Part shown: positions 1-8,325 of the stretch, one piece after another
Numbering within the stretch: the first letter of the stretch is position 1
How the letters are laid out: each line of letters starts with the position of its first letter
NCBI RefSeq assembly: GCF_003841505.1
Contig: NZ_REGA01000004.1
Coordinates: 248,001 to 312,000, forward strand
Origin: Natrarchaeobius chitinivorans
Lineage (GTDB): Archaea; Halobacteriota; Halobacteria; Halobacteriales; Natrialbaceae
Direction of reading: 5' to 3'
DNA length: 64,000 nucleotides
The notes under the pieces: generated by a model
What the model was told of the DNA's origin: nothing
The model's input: the letters and a program-made list of their open reading frames with translations, nothing else
Databases searched by the model: none
Translations under genes and position numbers: made by a program

Positions 1-2
1 GC

Positions 3-713
3 GAGTACCGGCGCAACGACCCGCTCAACCGCATCGACTGGAACCGGCACGCCCGAACCGGCGAACTCGCGACGATCGAGTTCCACCAGGAACGGGCCGC
101 ACGCGTCCTCGTCCTCGTCGACGCGCGGAAAGCCGCCTACGTCGCTCCGTCACCGGACGCGATCCACGCCGTCGAGCGATCGACCGGCGCTGCGGTGCGG
201 ATCGCCGCGACGCTGCTCGAGTCGGGTGACACGGTGGGGCTTGCGGGGCTCGGTCCGACGACGCGGTCCGACGAGGACGGCGACCGCGGCGTCTGCTGGC
301 TGCCGCCCGCATCGGGGAGTCGTCATCGAATTCGGTTGCGCGAGGCGCTCGCGACCCATCCGCAGTTTTCCACGCTCGAGCCGCCACAGGAAGCCAGGTG
401 GCTCTCCCAGATGCGAACCCTGCGACGACGACTCTCCGCCGAGACGCAGATCGTCCTGTTGACCCCGCTGACCGACCATGCAAGCGTCGTCATCGCCCGC
501 CGACTCGCGTCTCACGGCCACGCGGTCACCGTCGTGAGTCCCGATCCGACCGCCGAACGAACGACCGGCCAACAACTCGCGCGGGTCGCCAGACGGGTCC
601 GACGGTTCGACCTCCAGCGCGTCGGCATCCCGGTCGTCGACTGGGGGACCGACGAGTCGCTCGAGGAGGTATTCACCCGGTACGACGCGGCGACCGGCGG
701 TGGTCGCCGATGA
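3..713 (+). CDS. DUF58 domain protein, C-terminal part (5' end outside window)
   Basis: The reading frame is open from the first bases of the window, so the start lies upstream. The visible part opens with the DUF58 signature (DPLNRIDWNRHARTGE) followed by a hydrophobic strand (ARVLVLVDARK) typical of the von Willebrand A-like half of DUF58. DUF58 proteins are usually partners of MoxR AAA+ ATPases in membrane or envelope systems of unknown mechanism. It overlaps the next gene by four bases (ATGA), so the two are translationally coupled. A second DUF58 gene lies at 23110-24717. The family call is secure; the role is inferred from family context only. Confidence 0.85.
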   Translation, partial: EYRRNDPLNRIDWNRHARTGELATIEFHQERAARVLVLVDARKAAYVAPSPDAIHAVERSTGAAVRIAATLLESGDTVGLAGLGPTTRSDEDGDRGVCWLPPASGSRHRIRLREALATHPQFSTLEPPQEARWLSQMRTLRRRLSAETQIVLLTPLTDHASVVIARRLASHGHAVTVVSPDPTAERTTGQQLARVARRVRRFDLQRVGIPVVDWGTDESLEEVFTRYDAATGGGRR

Positions 714-1321
714 CCGTTCCGGCCAGCCAGGATCGATCAGCCGAGGACGAGGAGCCTATCGACCGGTCCGAACACCGCTTCGAAGAACGGGCCGAGGTCG
801 ACCGGCGGCCGACGGTCGTCGCCAGTTCGGTCGCTACCGTCGCTGTCGGTCTCTGTACCGTGATCGTCTCGACGGCGACGGCCGCAGGCGGGGCTGTCAC
901 ACTCCTCGGTGGCCTCCTGCTGGCCGGCGGATTGCTCTCGAGACGCGCGCGCTGGCGGCGACTTCTCGTCGACATCGGCTCGCTCACGGCGTTCGCCGGC
1001 GTCGTCCTCTCCGGACTCGAGGGGGCAGCGGTCGAACCGACGCTCGTGGCGACGGTGAGTCTCGTCGTCGCCTGGGACCTCGCCGGCAGCGCGATCGATC
1101 TGGGAGAGCAACTCGGTCGCGACGCCGACACCCGGCGTCTGGAGGGGGTCCACGCGGTCTCGAGCGCGCTCGTGGGACTGATCGCGATGGCCGTCGGCTA
1201 CGGGACGTTCACGCTGGCACGGGGCGGCCAGCCGATTTCGGCGCTGGTGTTGTTGTTGCTCGCCGGGACGGTCGCGACGATGGCGCTCGGCGTCAAGCGA
1301 AGCTGGGGCGGGACTCGGTGA
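710..1321 (+). CDS. Membrane protein coupled to the DUF58 gene
   Basis: 203 residues starting at the ATG inside the ATGA overlap with the DUF58 stop. Residues 1-40 are hydrophilic and acidic, then come about six hydrophobic segments in three pairs, separated by short charged loops. I recognise no catalytic motif. Haloarchaeal DUF58 genes are often followed by a small multi-span membrane protein of this sort, so this is probably a membrane partner in the MoxR/DUF58 system. The product is hypothetical; the start is well supported by the overlap. Confidence 0.8.
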   Translation: MTVPASQDRSAEDEEPIDRSEHRFEERAEVDRRPTVVASSVATVAVGLCTVIVSTATAAGGAVTLLGGLLLAGGLLSRRARWRRLLVDIGSLTAFAGVVLSGLEGAAVEPTLVATVSLVVAWDLAGSAIDLGEQLGRDADTRRLEGVHAVSSALVGLIAMAVGYGTFTLARGGQPISALVLLLLAGTVATMALGVKRSWGGTR

Positions 1322-1396
1322 CGGTGGAGCTGATACGGATTGGGTGGCGGGCACAAATGGGAGCAACCATACGGCACCGACGGACGGCAGACCGTA

Positions 1397-2407
1397 TTAG
1401 GCCGGAAGATCGAGATACTCGTCGTTCAGTTCCCACTCGCCGTCGCCGTTGCGGACCATGTACTCACCGTAGTAGGGAACGCGGTTCGCGACGACCTCGC
1501 GAAACGCCTCGCGGATCTCGGGTTTCGTCATCTCGCCCATCGGTCTGAGGTCGTCGTTCCGGTTGAGACAGCCCTTCAGGTACCCTTCGTGAGTCACGCG
1601 AACGCGGTGGCAGTTCGCACAGAACGTCGGGTTTTCGACGGGATCGACGATTTCGACCATCCCTCTGCCGGCGTTCGAATCGGATCGGTCCCCGTCGGTA
1701 CCGTCACCGCCGCCGATCCAGTAGCGCTTCCGGTCGTGCATCTCGCGGTGTTCGATCTCGTCCGCCTGTTCGGCGAGCCAGTCGTGAACCCGCTGGATGT
1801 CGATGTTCCACTCGGGCTTGCCCGTCAACTCCGGCATGTACTCGATCAGTTGCAACTGGAGCCCGTCGTTTTCCGCGACGTGGTCGACCATCTCCGGGAC
1901 GTACCCCGCCGTGTGCTCGAAGACGACCATGTTGAGCTTGACCGGGTCCAGCCCGGCCTCGAGCGCCGCGTCCACGCCCTCGAGCACCTTGTCGTACGCC
2001 CCGCTTTTCGTCACGGCAGCGAAGTCCTCCGGATCGAGCGCGTCCTGTGAGACGTTGACCCGCTCGAGTCCGGCGTCGACGAGGTCCTCCGCTCGGCCGG
2101 GGAGGAAGGTTCCGTTGGTCGTCAGCGAGACTTCCATCCCCTCGGGGGTTCGTTCGATGATCTCCTCGAGGTCCTGTCGCAACATCGGCTCGCCGCCGGT
2201 GAACTTGACTGCATCGACGTCGAACTCGGCGGCGACCTCGAGAAATCGGACGACGTCGTCGGTCCCCATCTCGTCGTCCTGCGGGTCCATCGGTCCGCGG
2301 GTATCCCCGAGCCCCTCGTTGTGACAGTAGATACAATCGAAGTTACACCGATCGGTGAGCGAGACGCGGACGCCTGACACCTCGCGTCCGAACTCGTCGG
2401 TGAGCAT
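1397..2407 (-). CDS. moaA: GTP 3',8-cyclase MoaA
   Basis: Radical SAM enzyme that converts GTP to 3',8-cyclo-7,8-dihydro-GTP, the first step of molybdenum cofactor synthesis in the cytoplasm. The N-terminal 4Fe-4S motif is C21-x3-C25-x2-C28 (CNFDCIYC), and the second cluster motif C-x2-C-x13-C ([10 protein letters not shown]...GC) lies near the C-terminus, as expected for MoaA. At 336 residues the length is normal. Oddity: the protein ends in DLPA, so the Gly-Gly tail of many bacterial and eukaryotic MoaA proteins is not seen. It is a single gene with no other molybdopterin gene nearby. Confidence 0.93.
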   Translation of the reverse strand: MLTDEFGREVSGVRVSLTDRCNFDCIYCHNEGLGDTRGPMDPQDDEMGTDDVVRFLEVAAEFDVDAVKFTGGEPMLRQDLEEIIERTPEGMEVSLTTNGTFLPGRAEDLVDAGLERVNVSQDALDPEDFAAVTKSGAYDKVLEGVDAALEAGLDPVKLNMVVFEHTAGYVPEMVDHVAENDGLQLQLIEYMPELTGKPEWNIDIQRVHDWLAEQADEIEHREMHDRKRYWIGGGDGTDGDRSDSNAGRGMVEIVDPVENPTFCANCHRVRVTHEGYLKGCLNRNDDLRPMGEMTKPEIREAFREVVANRVPYYGEYMVRNGDGEWELNDEYLDLPA

Positions 2408-2566
2408 GTGCTCCGGTTGCAGACGGATCCGCTTAAACTCGCCGGGTATTTTCCGACATCGTAACCATATCTGGTTTCGTCACCGCCGAGTCGATCGGGC
2501 CGAGGCCGACGCGATCGTTCAACCGGCGGCACAAGAGCTACCCGCTCGAGTCTCGAAGACGTTCTC

Positions 2567-2791
2567 ATGGACGAGGACATGCTCGAGGATCAGCGCCGAC
2601 TCGTCGAACTCGTCGAATCCGAGGGATGGGACGTCACGGACCTCGAAATTTCCGCGTACGACAGCCCGTGGGCCGACGAGGACGACCCCGAAGCGACCGT
2701 GACGATCACGGCGCGAAAACCCTACGACAGCGAGGACGACGAGGAAGAGGGAGACGGCGAGGACGACGAAAACCCGTTTCGGCTGAAATGA
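2567..2791 (+). CDS. Small acidic hypothetical protein
   Basis: 74 residues, divergent from moaA. The first two thirds look folded (LVELVESEGWDVTDLEIS, then a strand-like ATVTITARKPY); the last 20 residues are almost all Asp and Glu. The pattern resembles a short haloarchaeal alpha/beta protein with a disordered acidic tail. I do not recognise the family. Codon use and acidity fit a real halophile gene, but there is no motif to assign a function. Confidence 0.6.
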   Translation: MDEDMLEDQRRLVELVESEGWDVTDLEISAYDSPWADEDDPEATVTITARKPYDSEDDEEEGDGEDDENPFRLK

Positions 2792-2942
2792 CGGCGGCCG
2801 TCGGGTGTAGTTCTTGGGTGAATCGTTGGGTGTGGTTCTCGAGGGGATCGCCGGCTGTGTCCTCGAGGGGATCGTCGGCAACCGGAACGAAAACGCGGCG
2901 GTTCCGGCAGTCGATCCCCCGCGTTCGATTTACCGATCCGCC

Positions 2943-4409
2943 TCAACCTTTGATGTTACACACCGGGAACGTCCGCGCCACCTTGTCGCCGATTCCAAGC
3001 GCGTCGGAGACGCGGACCACCTCGTCGACGTCCTTGTAGACGCCCGGGGCTTCCTCGGCGACCGTCGCGCCCGACTGGGCTTTCACGTAGATTCCCTGCT
3101 GATCCTCGAGTTCGTCCCTGACGTCCCCGCCCCAGTACTCGTTTTTCGCCTGGGTGCGGCTCATCAGGCGGCCGGCCCCGTGGGCGGTCGAGCCGAACGT
3201 GAGGTCCATCGACTGCTCGCCCCCTCGGAGAACGTAACTGCCGGCACCCATGCTTCCGGGGATGATGACCGGCTGGCCGACGTCGCGGTAGGCCTTCGGG
3301 ACCTCGGGATGGCCCGCGGGGAAGGCTCGCGTTGCGCCTTTGCGGTGGACGTACAGCTCTCGGTTTTCCCCGTCGACTTCGTGAACCTCTTTCTTCGCGA
3401 TGTTGTGGGCCACGTCGTACAGCAACTCCATCTCCATCTCCTCCCACGGCCGCTCGAAGACGCGTTCGAAGACCTCTCGCGTGCGGTGCATGATCAGTTG
3501 CCGGTTGACCCACGCGAAGTTGATCGCCGCGTTCATCGCGCCGTAGTAGTCCTCGGCGAGTTGCGAGCCGGCGGGCGCGGCCGCCAGTTCCTTGTCCGGG
3601 AGCCGGTCTAACAGCCCCTTGTGTTGTTTCTCGATCTTGCGAAGGTAATCGTTGCACGTCTGGTGGCCCAGCCCCCGCGAGCCACAGTGGATCAGGACGA
3701 CGATCTGGTCTTCCTCGAGTCCGAACGCCTCACCCACGTCGTCGTCGAAGACGTCCGTCACGCGCTGGACCTCGAGGAAGTGGTTGCCCGATCCCAGCGA
3801 GCCGATCTGGTTCTTGCCGCGGTCTTTGGCCTTCTGGCTCACCTTCGAGGGATCCGCGCCCTCGCGCATCCCCTCGTCCTCGCAGTGTAACAGGTCCGAC
3901 TCGATGGCGTGGCCGTGCTCGAGCGCCCAGTCGACCCCGCGGGCGAGAATTTCGTCGACGGTGTCGACGCCGGATTCGACGATGCCGCCGCCGCCGAGTC
4001 CCGACGGAACGTTGGCGAACAGCGAGTCGACGAGCTCTCTTTCGTTGCCTCGTAGCTCGTCGTACGTCAGGTTCGTCCGCATCATTCGGACGCCGCAATT
4101 GATGTCGTAGCCGACCGACCCGGGCGAAATACAGCCGTCTTCGGCGTCGAGTGCGCCGACGCCGCCGACCGGGAAGCCGTAGCCCTGGTGGCCGTCGGGC
4201 ATACAGATCGCGTACTTCGTGATCCCCGGCAGGTGGGTCGTGTTTTTGATCTGCTCGAGCGTCTTGTCCTCTTTGATCTCCTCGAGGAGGGGCTCACTCG
4301 CGAGTACTCTCGCGGGCGCGCGCATATCCCCTTCCTGTGGAATCTCCCAGACGTACTCACGCACTTTCTCGAGCGTGATACCGTCGGCGTCGAAGGTGGG
4401 CTGACTCAT
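2943..4409 (-). CDS. rtcB: RNA-splicing ligase RtcB
   Basis: 488 residues; joins 2',3'-cyclic phosphate and 5'-OH RNA ends using GTP and Mn2+, and in archaea ligates tRNA exons after intron removal. All key family features are visible: the metal Cys in DINCGV (C105), the GSGNHF motif, the metal His in HCGSRGLGHQ, the DVAHN motif, and the guanylylated His in AHGAGR near the C-terminus. I chose the ATG at 4407-4409 because the protein then begins MSQPTF and aligns with the usual RtcB N-terminus; the longer frame adds only unlikely residues. No intein is seen. It is a stand-alone gene. Confidence 0.95.
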   Translation of the reverse strand: MSQPTFDADGITLEKVREYVWEIPQEGDMRAPARVLASEPLLEEIKEDKTLEQIKNTTHLPGITKYAICMPDGHQGYGFPVGGVGALDAEDGCISPGSVGYDINCGVRMMRTNLTYDELRGNERELVDSLFANVPSGLGGGGIVESGVDTVDEILARGVDWALEHGHAIESDLLHCEDEGMREGADPSKVSQKAKDRGKNQIGSLGSGNHFLEVQRVTDVFDDDVGEAFGLEEDQIVVLIHCGSRGLGHQTCNDYLRKIEKQHKGLLDRLPDKELAAAPAGSQLAEDYYGAMNAAINFAWVNRQLIMHRTREVFERVFERPWEEMEMELLYDVAHNIAKKEVHEVDGENRELYVHRKGATRAFPAGHPEVPKAYRDVGQPVIIPGSMGAGSYVLRGGEQSMDLTFGSTAHGAGRLMSRTQAKNEYWGGDVRDELEDQQGIYVKAQSGATVAEEAPGVYKDVDEVVRVSDALGIGDKVARTFPVCNIKG

Positions 4410-4513
4410 AGCCGATACTCCGACCCGGACGATGAAAGGTGTTCGTCTCTCCGCCCGAGAACGACGGCCGCCGACGGGAAAGGCCACCCACGGTGTCCGC
4501 CACTCTCGTCGCC

Positions 4514-4621
4514 GCCGTATCAGTCCCTACTCGTGCTGATGCCCCATCAGTCCTCACTCGAGTCGATGCCGCATCAGTCCTCACTCGAGTCGATGCCGTA
4601 TCAATCCTCACTCGAGTCGAC
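4514..4621. repeat. 27-bp tandem repeat, four copies, at the 3' end of the DoxX-type gene
   Basis: Four head-to-tail 27-base units start at 4514, 4541, 4568 and 4595. Units 2-4 are nearly identical; unit 1 is diverged. Read on the minus strand, the unit carries the last codons of the DoxX-type gene and its stop (GIDSSED-stop). Only the copy at 4595-4621 is translated; the other three lie in the 3' untranslated region. Confidence 0.9.
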
Positions 4622-5719
4622 GCCGGCCGGGTCCCCCTCGAGACGATCGATATCGGGAGCGAGCCGCTCGAGTCGGCCGTCGATCGCGTACGGGCCGCCG
4701 CCGGTGATGAGCAACACTGAGGCCATGCCGAACAGGGCGACGTGGGCGAGGACGGGGTCATCGGGCAGGGCGAAGAGCGTGAGCGTGAACATGGCGATCG
4801 CCGTGGCCGCGCTGGCGCGGGTGAAAAAGCCGGCGATCAGTGCGAGCCCGAGACAGATCTCCGCCAGACCCGCACCGAGCACCCAGAGTTCCGGGCTGGC
4901 CGGCACGACCGCGGTGAGGTCGTACCGGTCGACGACCGCGAGCGCGAGGTCTGGCTGGAGGATCTTCTGGGTGGACCCGAGGTAGACGAACGTCGCGCCG
5001 AGTCCGAGACGGACGACCGTCGGCAGGAACCGGTCGACTCCGGCGATGTGCTCGCCGAACGCGTCCGCACGGTCGTGAATCGGATCGAGACGCCGGTAGA
5101 CCGTTCCCCGGGAACCCGCGATCCGTCCGAGGACGTGATCCGCACTGGGTCGCCCGCCACCGATCAGTGCGATCGCCGCGAACCCGCCGACGAACTCGAG
5201 TTGCAATAGCAGCGTCGGCCAGATCGCCGCGCCCACGAGGTAGACGGCGAGTCCGAACATCGCCACGACGCGCGTCGCGACCCCGAACAACAGCAAGAAC
5301 CCGAGTGTCACCTGGAGCAGTCGCAGGTCGACCTCGAGTGCGGGGCTGACGAAGTAGCCGCTAAAGCCCGCGCCGATCAGCGGAATGCCAAGCGAGATCC
5401 GCAGGAGCCAGGGGACGTACTCGTCGTACTCGGTCATCGCGAACTGGAACGCAGCCAGATCGTGCTGGAGCGGGCGAAATGCGAGATAGCCGCCGAGCGC
5501 GGCGATGACGAGGGCCCCACCACCGAGAAGCGGTCCGACGACGAACGGATCGGAAAGCGCCTGCGCGAGGAACTCGCCGACCTCGACGTCCCGCGTCTCG
5601 TCGACGACGTACTCCTCGTGGCCGGTCGCCGTTCCGACTCCAACCGAGAGGACCGTCACGACGACCAGTACCGCGTGACCGACGGCCGCTCTCGAGAGTC
5701 GTCCGACAGGGCAATTCAC
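4601..5719 (-). CDS. DoxX-family integral membrane protein
   Basis: About 372 residues. A signal-like first helix is followed by an extracytoplasmic stretch (GHEEYVVDETRD) and about eight membrane helices in two four-helix halves; the second half (LGLGATFVYLGSTQKILQP and following) has the DoxX/DoxD pattern. Such proteins are linked to membrane quinone or redox processes, but the role here is unknown. The start is uncertain: a GTG at 5734 extends the frame by five codons. The TATA-like box at about 5744-5753 predicts transcription from near 5720, which favours the GTG at 5717-5719. The 3' end lies in a 27-bp tandem repeat. Confidence 0.8.
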   Translation of the reverse strand: MNCPVGRLSRAAVGHAVLVVVTVLSVGVGTATGHEEYVVDETRDVEVGEFLAQALSDPFVVGPLLGGGALVIAALGGYLAFRPLQHDLAAFQFAMTEYDEYVPWLLRISLGIPLIGAGFSGYFVSPALEVDLRLLQVTLGFLLLFGVATRVVAMFGLAVYLVGAAIWPTLLLQLEFVGGFAAIALIGGGRPSADHVLGRIAGSRGTVYRRLDPIHDRADAFGEHIAGVDRFLPTVVRLGLGATFVYLGSTQKILQPDLALAVVDRYDLTAVVPASPELWVLGAGLAEICLGLALIAGFFTRASAATAIAMFTLTLFALPDDPVLAHVALFGMASVLLITGGGPYAIDGRLERLAPDIDRLEGDPAGVDSSED

Positions 5720-5961
5720 GCTCGAGAATACCACAACCGACGTGAAATATACTGCCCATGGCTCTCTCTGCGCGACGAGCGTGGACCGAAACGGTTCGTA
5801 TCAGTATTGCTGGGCGAGATATCGGGACGGTTCGCACCGGTGTGAACGCCCGGTATCGAAACGATCCGTGACGAGATGGGCGGCCGAAGGTCGTCCGGCT
5901 CAGCCGGAATTGCATCGTGGGAAGGAATACCGTTATATGGGTCCAGTTCCCACACCCGGCA

Positions 5962-6147
5962 ATGAGCACACAGGTACGAACGCCAACGGCCCGGGTCTGC
6001 GAACGGTGCAATCGGGCGGAGTACTGGGACGACGAACTCGGATCGTGGCAGATCGATCGCGAAGACGGCGAAAAGCAGGTCGGGAACCCACACTGTCTCC
6101 ACGAGTGGGACATCAACGGGACGTTCAATCCCGTCGTCGGCGAGTAA
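5962..6147 (+). CDS. HEWD family small zinc-type protein
   Basis: 61 residues. It carries a CERCN pair near residue 13 and a later CLHEWDINGTFNP stretch, the hallmark of the haloarchaeal HEWD family. The Cys pair plus the later Cys/His suggests one bound metal ion. A TATA-like box (TTATATG, about 5931) sits about 30 bases before the ATG, so the mRNA is probably leaderless and the ATG at 5962 is preferred over the one at 5917. The function of the family is unknown to me. Confidence 0.8.
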   Translation: MSTQVRTPTARVCERCNRAEYWDDELGSWQIDREDGEKQVGNPHCLHEWDINGTFNPVVGE

Positions 6148-6253
6148 CCGACGGTGCCACCGCAGTTCTCTCTGGAAATCGCTTCGAACCGGACCGCTCG
6201 ACGGAAGTGACCGGGAGCAGGCTTTTCACCTCCCGGCGACATCACCCACTACG

Positions 6254-6556
6254 ATGCCGACCGTCTACATCACGGCACCGCCGGACGCGGCCGACCGAAT
6301 CGCCGAGACGGTAGTCGAGGAACGTCTGGCCGCCTGCGTCAACCGACTGTCGACGACCTCGACCTACCGCTGGGAGGGGGAGATCCACCACGACGAGGAG
6401 GCGATCTTGCTGGCGAAGACGACCGACGACGCGTACGCCGATCTCGAGGAGCGCGTCCTCGAGGTCCATCCCCACGACGTGCCGTGTATCGAGCGATTCG
6501 ACGAGAACGACGTCCTCGACTCCTTCGCGCAGTGGCGTGCGGACAGCGTCAGGTGA
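6254..6556 (+). CDS. cutA: Divalent-cation tolerance protein CutA
   Basis: 100 residues, the usual CutA1 size. It starts with the strand MPTVYITAPP, has the conserved VEERLAACVNRL helix, YRWEGEI and ending motifs HPHDVPCIERF and FAQWRADSV. CutA1 forms very stable trimers with a ferredoxin-like fold; it was linked to copper tolerance in bacteria but its archaeal role is unsettled. It is upstream of and co-directional with L11, with about 145 bases between them, so probably separately transcribed. Confidence 0.93.
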   Translation: MPTVYITAPPDAADRIAETVVEERLAACVNRLSTTSTYRWEGEIHHDEEAILLAKTTDDAYADLEERVLEVHPHDVPCIERFDENDVLDSFAQWRADSVR

Positions 6557-6701
6557 CGGCGGCGGTCCGCGTTTCGTCGACGACCGCTGCTGGTCGAACC
6601 CTCGTCGCTCGTCGTCGAAAATCTGAGATACGATAGCTCGTCACAGGCCTCGACTAGCCGAAAAAGCAACCCTTAAAACTCGCGCACGGGTTGTGACGGG
6701 T

Positions 6702-7175
6702 ATGGCTGGAACCATCGAAGTGCTCGTTCCGGGTGGCCAGGCCAATCCAGGCCCACCGCTCGGTCCCGAGCTCGGACCGACGCCCGTCGACGTACAGGCG
6801 GTCGTACAGGAGATCAACGACCAGACAGAAGCGTTCGACGGCACCGAAGTGCCGGTAACCGTCGAATACGACGAGGACGGCTCGTTCGACATCGACGTCG
6901 GTGTTCCGCCGACGGCGGCGCTCATCAAAGACGAAGCCGGCTTCGACACCGGTAGCGGCGAACCCCAGGAGGACTTCGTCGCCGACCTCTCGATCGACCA
7001 GGTCAAAACGATCGCAGAGCAGAAACATCCGGACCTGCTCGCCTACGACACGATAAACGCCGCGAAGGAAGTCGTCGGCACCTGCGCATCCATGGGCGTC
7101 ACCATCGAGGGCACCGACGCTCGCGAGTTCAAAGAGAAAGTCGACTCCGGCGAGTACGACGACGCCCTCGCCTAA
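6702..7175 (+). CDS. rpl11: 50S ribosomal protein L11
   Basis: 157 residues. The N-terminal domain has the L11 signature (VPGGQANPGPPLGPELGP), and the C-terminal RNA-binding domain has KHPDLLAYD and VVGTCASMGVTIEG. It binds the GTPase-associated centre of 23S rRNA. The ATG at 6702 is preferred over the GTG nine bases upstream; a TATA-like CTTAAAAC at about 6672 fits a leaderless start there. In this genome L11 is about 6 kb from L1-L10-L12, with unrelated genes between. Confidence 0.96.
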   Translation: MAGTIEVLVPGGQANPGPPLGPELGPTPVDVQAVVQEINDQTEAFDGTEVPVTVEYDEDGSFDIDVGVPPTAALIKDEAGFDTGSGEPQEDFVADLSIDQVKTIAEQKHPDLLAYDTINAAKEVVGTCASMGVTIEGTDAREFKEKVDSGEYDDALA

Positions 7176-7181
7176 TCAGCG

Positions 7182-7201
7182 GACCCGTCGGTTCATTTTT
7201 T
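7182..7201 (+). terminator. Possible T-tract terminator after L11
   Basis: Six T residues at 7196-7201 directly follow the L11 stop (7173-7175). Haloarchaeal transcripts often end at such short T-tracts. It overlaps the last codons of the convergent methyltransferase gene. Confidence 0.45.
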
Positions 7202-8236
7202 CGTTCGGCGTTTCTCGAGACGTGCGAGCACGTCGAGATGGTGGCTTACGAACGAGAGCTCCGCCGCTTCGAGCTGTCGCCGTCGCGTCGAGACCCACGT
7301 CGTCCGATCCGAGGGGTCGAGAACCGTCGCCGGATACGCCGCGAGCGCGTCGTCGATCGTCTCGAGGATGGCCTCGAGAAAGACCTGTTCTGTGGCTGGA
7401 TAGCCGCCGGACTCGCCAGACCGCGGTCTGACGATCCAGTCGGACCCGCCGGTCGCGAGCAGTTCGAACCCGTTCGCCGGAAGCGCCGAGAGGAGTTGCC
7501 GGCCGGTCGTGCTTCCGCCGTCCCGGTCGCGGACGTCGTCCATGTGCCGGTGGTAGAGCCGCTCGATCCGCTCGTCGAGCGGATGCGGCGGCGCGAACCC
7601 CGTCGCCCCGTCGAACGTGATCGGTGCGTAGAGGAGGCCCCCGGGCTCGAGACGAGTCGACGCAGCGTCTAACGCGCGATCGAGGTCGACCACGTCGAGG
7701 AACGCGGCGGCGATCACGGCGTCCGCCGTCCCGGTCCCCCTCGAGCGAGCGTCGTCGGACCCGGACACCCTCGAGCGAGCGTCGTCGGGTTCGGGCCCCG
7801 TCGACCGATCACCGTCGTCGCCCGTCGCCGTCGAGAGCGCATCGGCCACCTCGAGGGAGAGATCGATCCGCCGGTCTCGGGAGCGGGCGTCGACGGTCGT
7901 CTCGAGTCCGTCCTCGCGGCGTTCGGCTTCGGGCACGTCGGAACCATCTACGATCCGATAGCCAGCCGCCTCGAGCCTGTCCGGCAATCGCTTCCGAGCG
8001 GCGACGACGCTCTCGGGGTCGCGATCGATCGCGTGGTACCGGGTTCGGGTTGGCAAACACTCCCACTCGACGAGCCGGGACACCATCGTACCGACGCCGC
8101 ACCCGAATTCGGTCACCCGAACCGGTTCGTCGATCTCCGCAAGTTCCGCCGTAAACTGCTCGAAGACGCGGCGGTTCAACGCGCGGTCGTCCACGGTGCG
8201 TTTGGCCTCGAGATACGACTGCATCGAGGGAGTCAT
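7193..8236 (-). CDS. SAM-dependent methyltransferase (class I)
   Basis: 347 residues. The SAM-binding motif I is VTEFGCGVGTM near residue 42, followed by an acidic motif II (YHAIDRDPES), so this is a Rossmann-fold methyltransferase. A repetitive, diverged loop around residues 140-170 (SRVSGSDDARSRGTGTADA) is an insertion of low complexity. It is the last gene of the run that starts near 11952 and follows the GT4 gene; its ATG lies inside a 35-base tandem repeat that copies the GT4 stop region. The substrate is unknown; context suggests a small molecule or lipid head group made by the operon. Confidence 0.82.
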   Translation of the reverse strand: MTPSMQSYLEAKRTVDDRALNRRVFEQFTAELAEIDEPVRVTEFGCGVGTMVSRLVEWECLPTRTRYHAIDRDPESVVAARKRLPDRLEAAGYRIVDGSDVPEAERREDGLETTVDARSRDRRIDLSLEVADALSTATGDDGDRSTGPEPDDARSRVSGSDDARSRGTGTADAVIAAAFLDVVDLDRALDAASTRLEPGGLLYAPITFDGATGFAPPHPLDERIERLYHRHMDDVRDRDGGSTTGRQLLSALPANGFELLATGGSDWIVRPRSGESGGYPATEQVFLEAILETIDDALAAYPATVLDPSDRTTWVSTRRRQLEAAELSFVSHHLDVLARLEKRRTKK

Positions 8237-8325
8237 CCGGACTCACCCCACGGATTGCTCGCAGGCGTCATTCGGACTCACCCCGCAGCTTTCCCGCAAG
8301 CGTCATCCGGACTCACCCGCCTCGA
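8233..8325. repeat. 35-bp tandem repeat at a stop/start junction
   Basis: Two full 35-base units (8233-8267, 8268-8302) follow the end of the GT4 gene (8303-8325), each carrying TCATYCGGACTCACCC. On the minus strand each copy ends GGTGAGTCCG-ATGA, matching the GT4 C-terminus with its stop. The methyltransferase ATG uses the ATGA of the last copy. The unit length is not a multiple of three. Confidence 0.85.

Noticed and set aside
398-709. N-terminal extension of the membrane-protein frame
   Set aside because: Out-of-frame shadow of the DUF58 gene; the ATGA overlap gives the true start at 710.
1340-2050. 236-codon plus-strand frame
   Set aside because: Antisense shadow of moaA with no family similarity.
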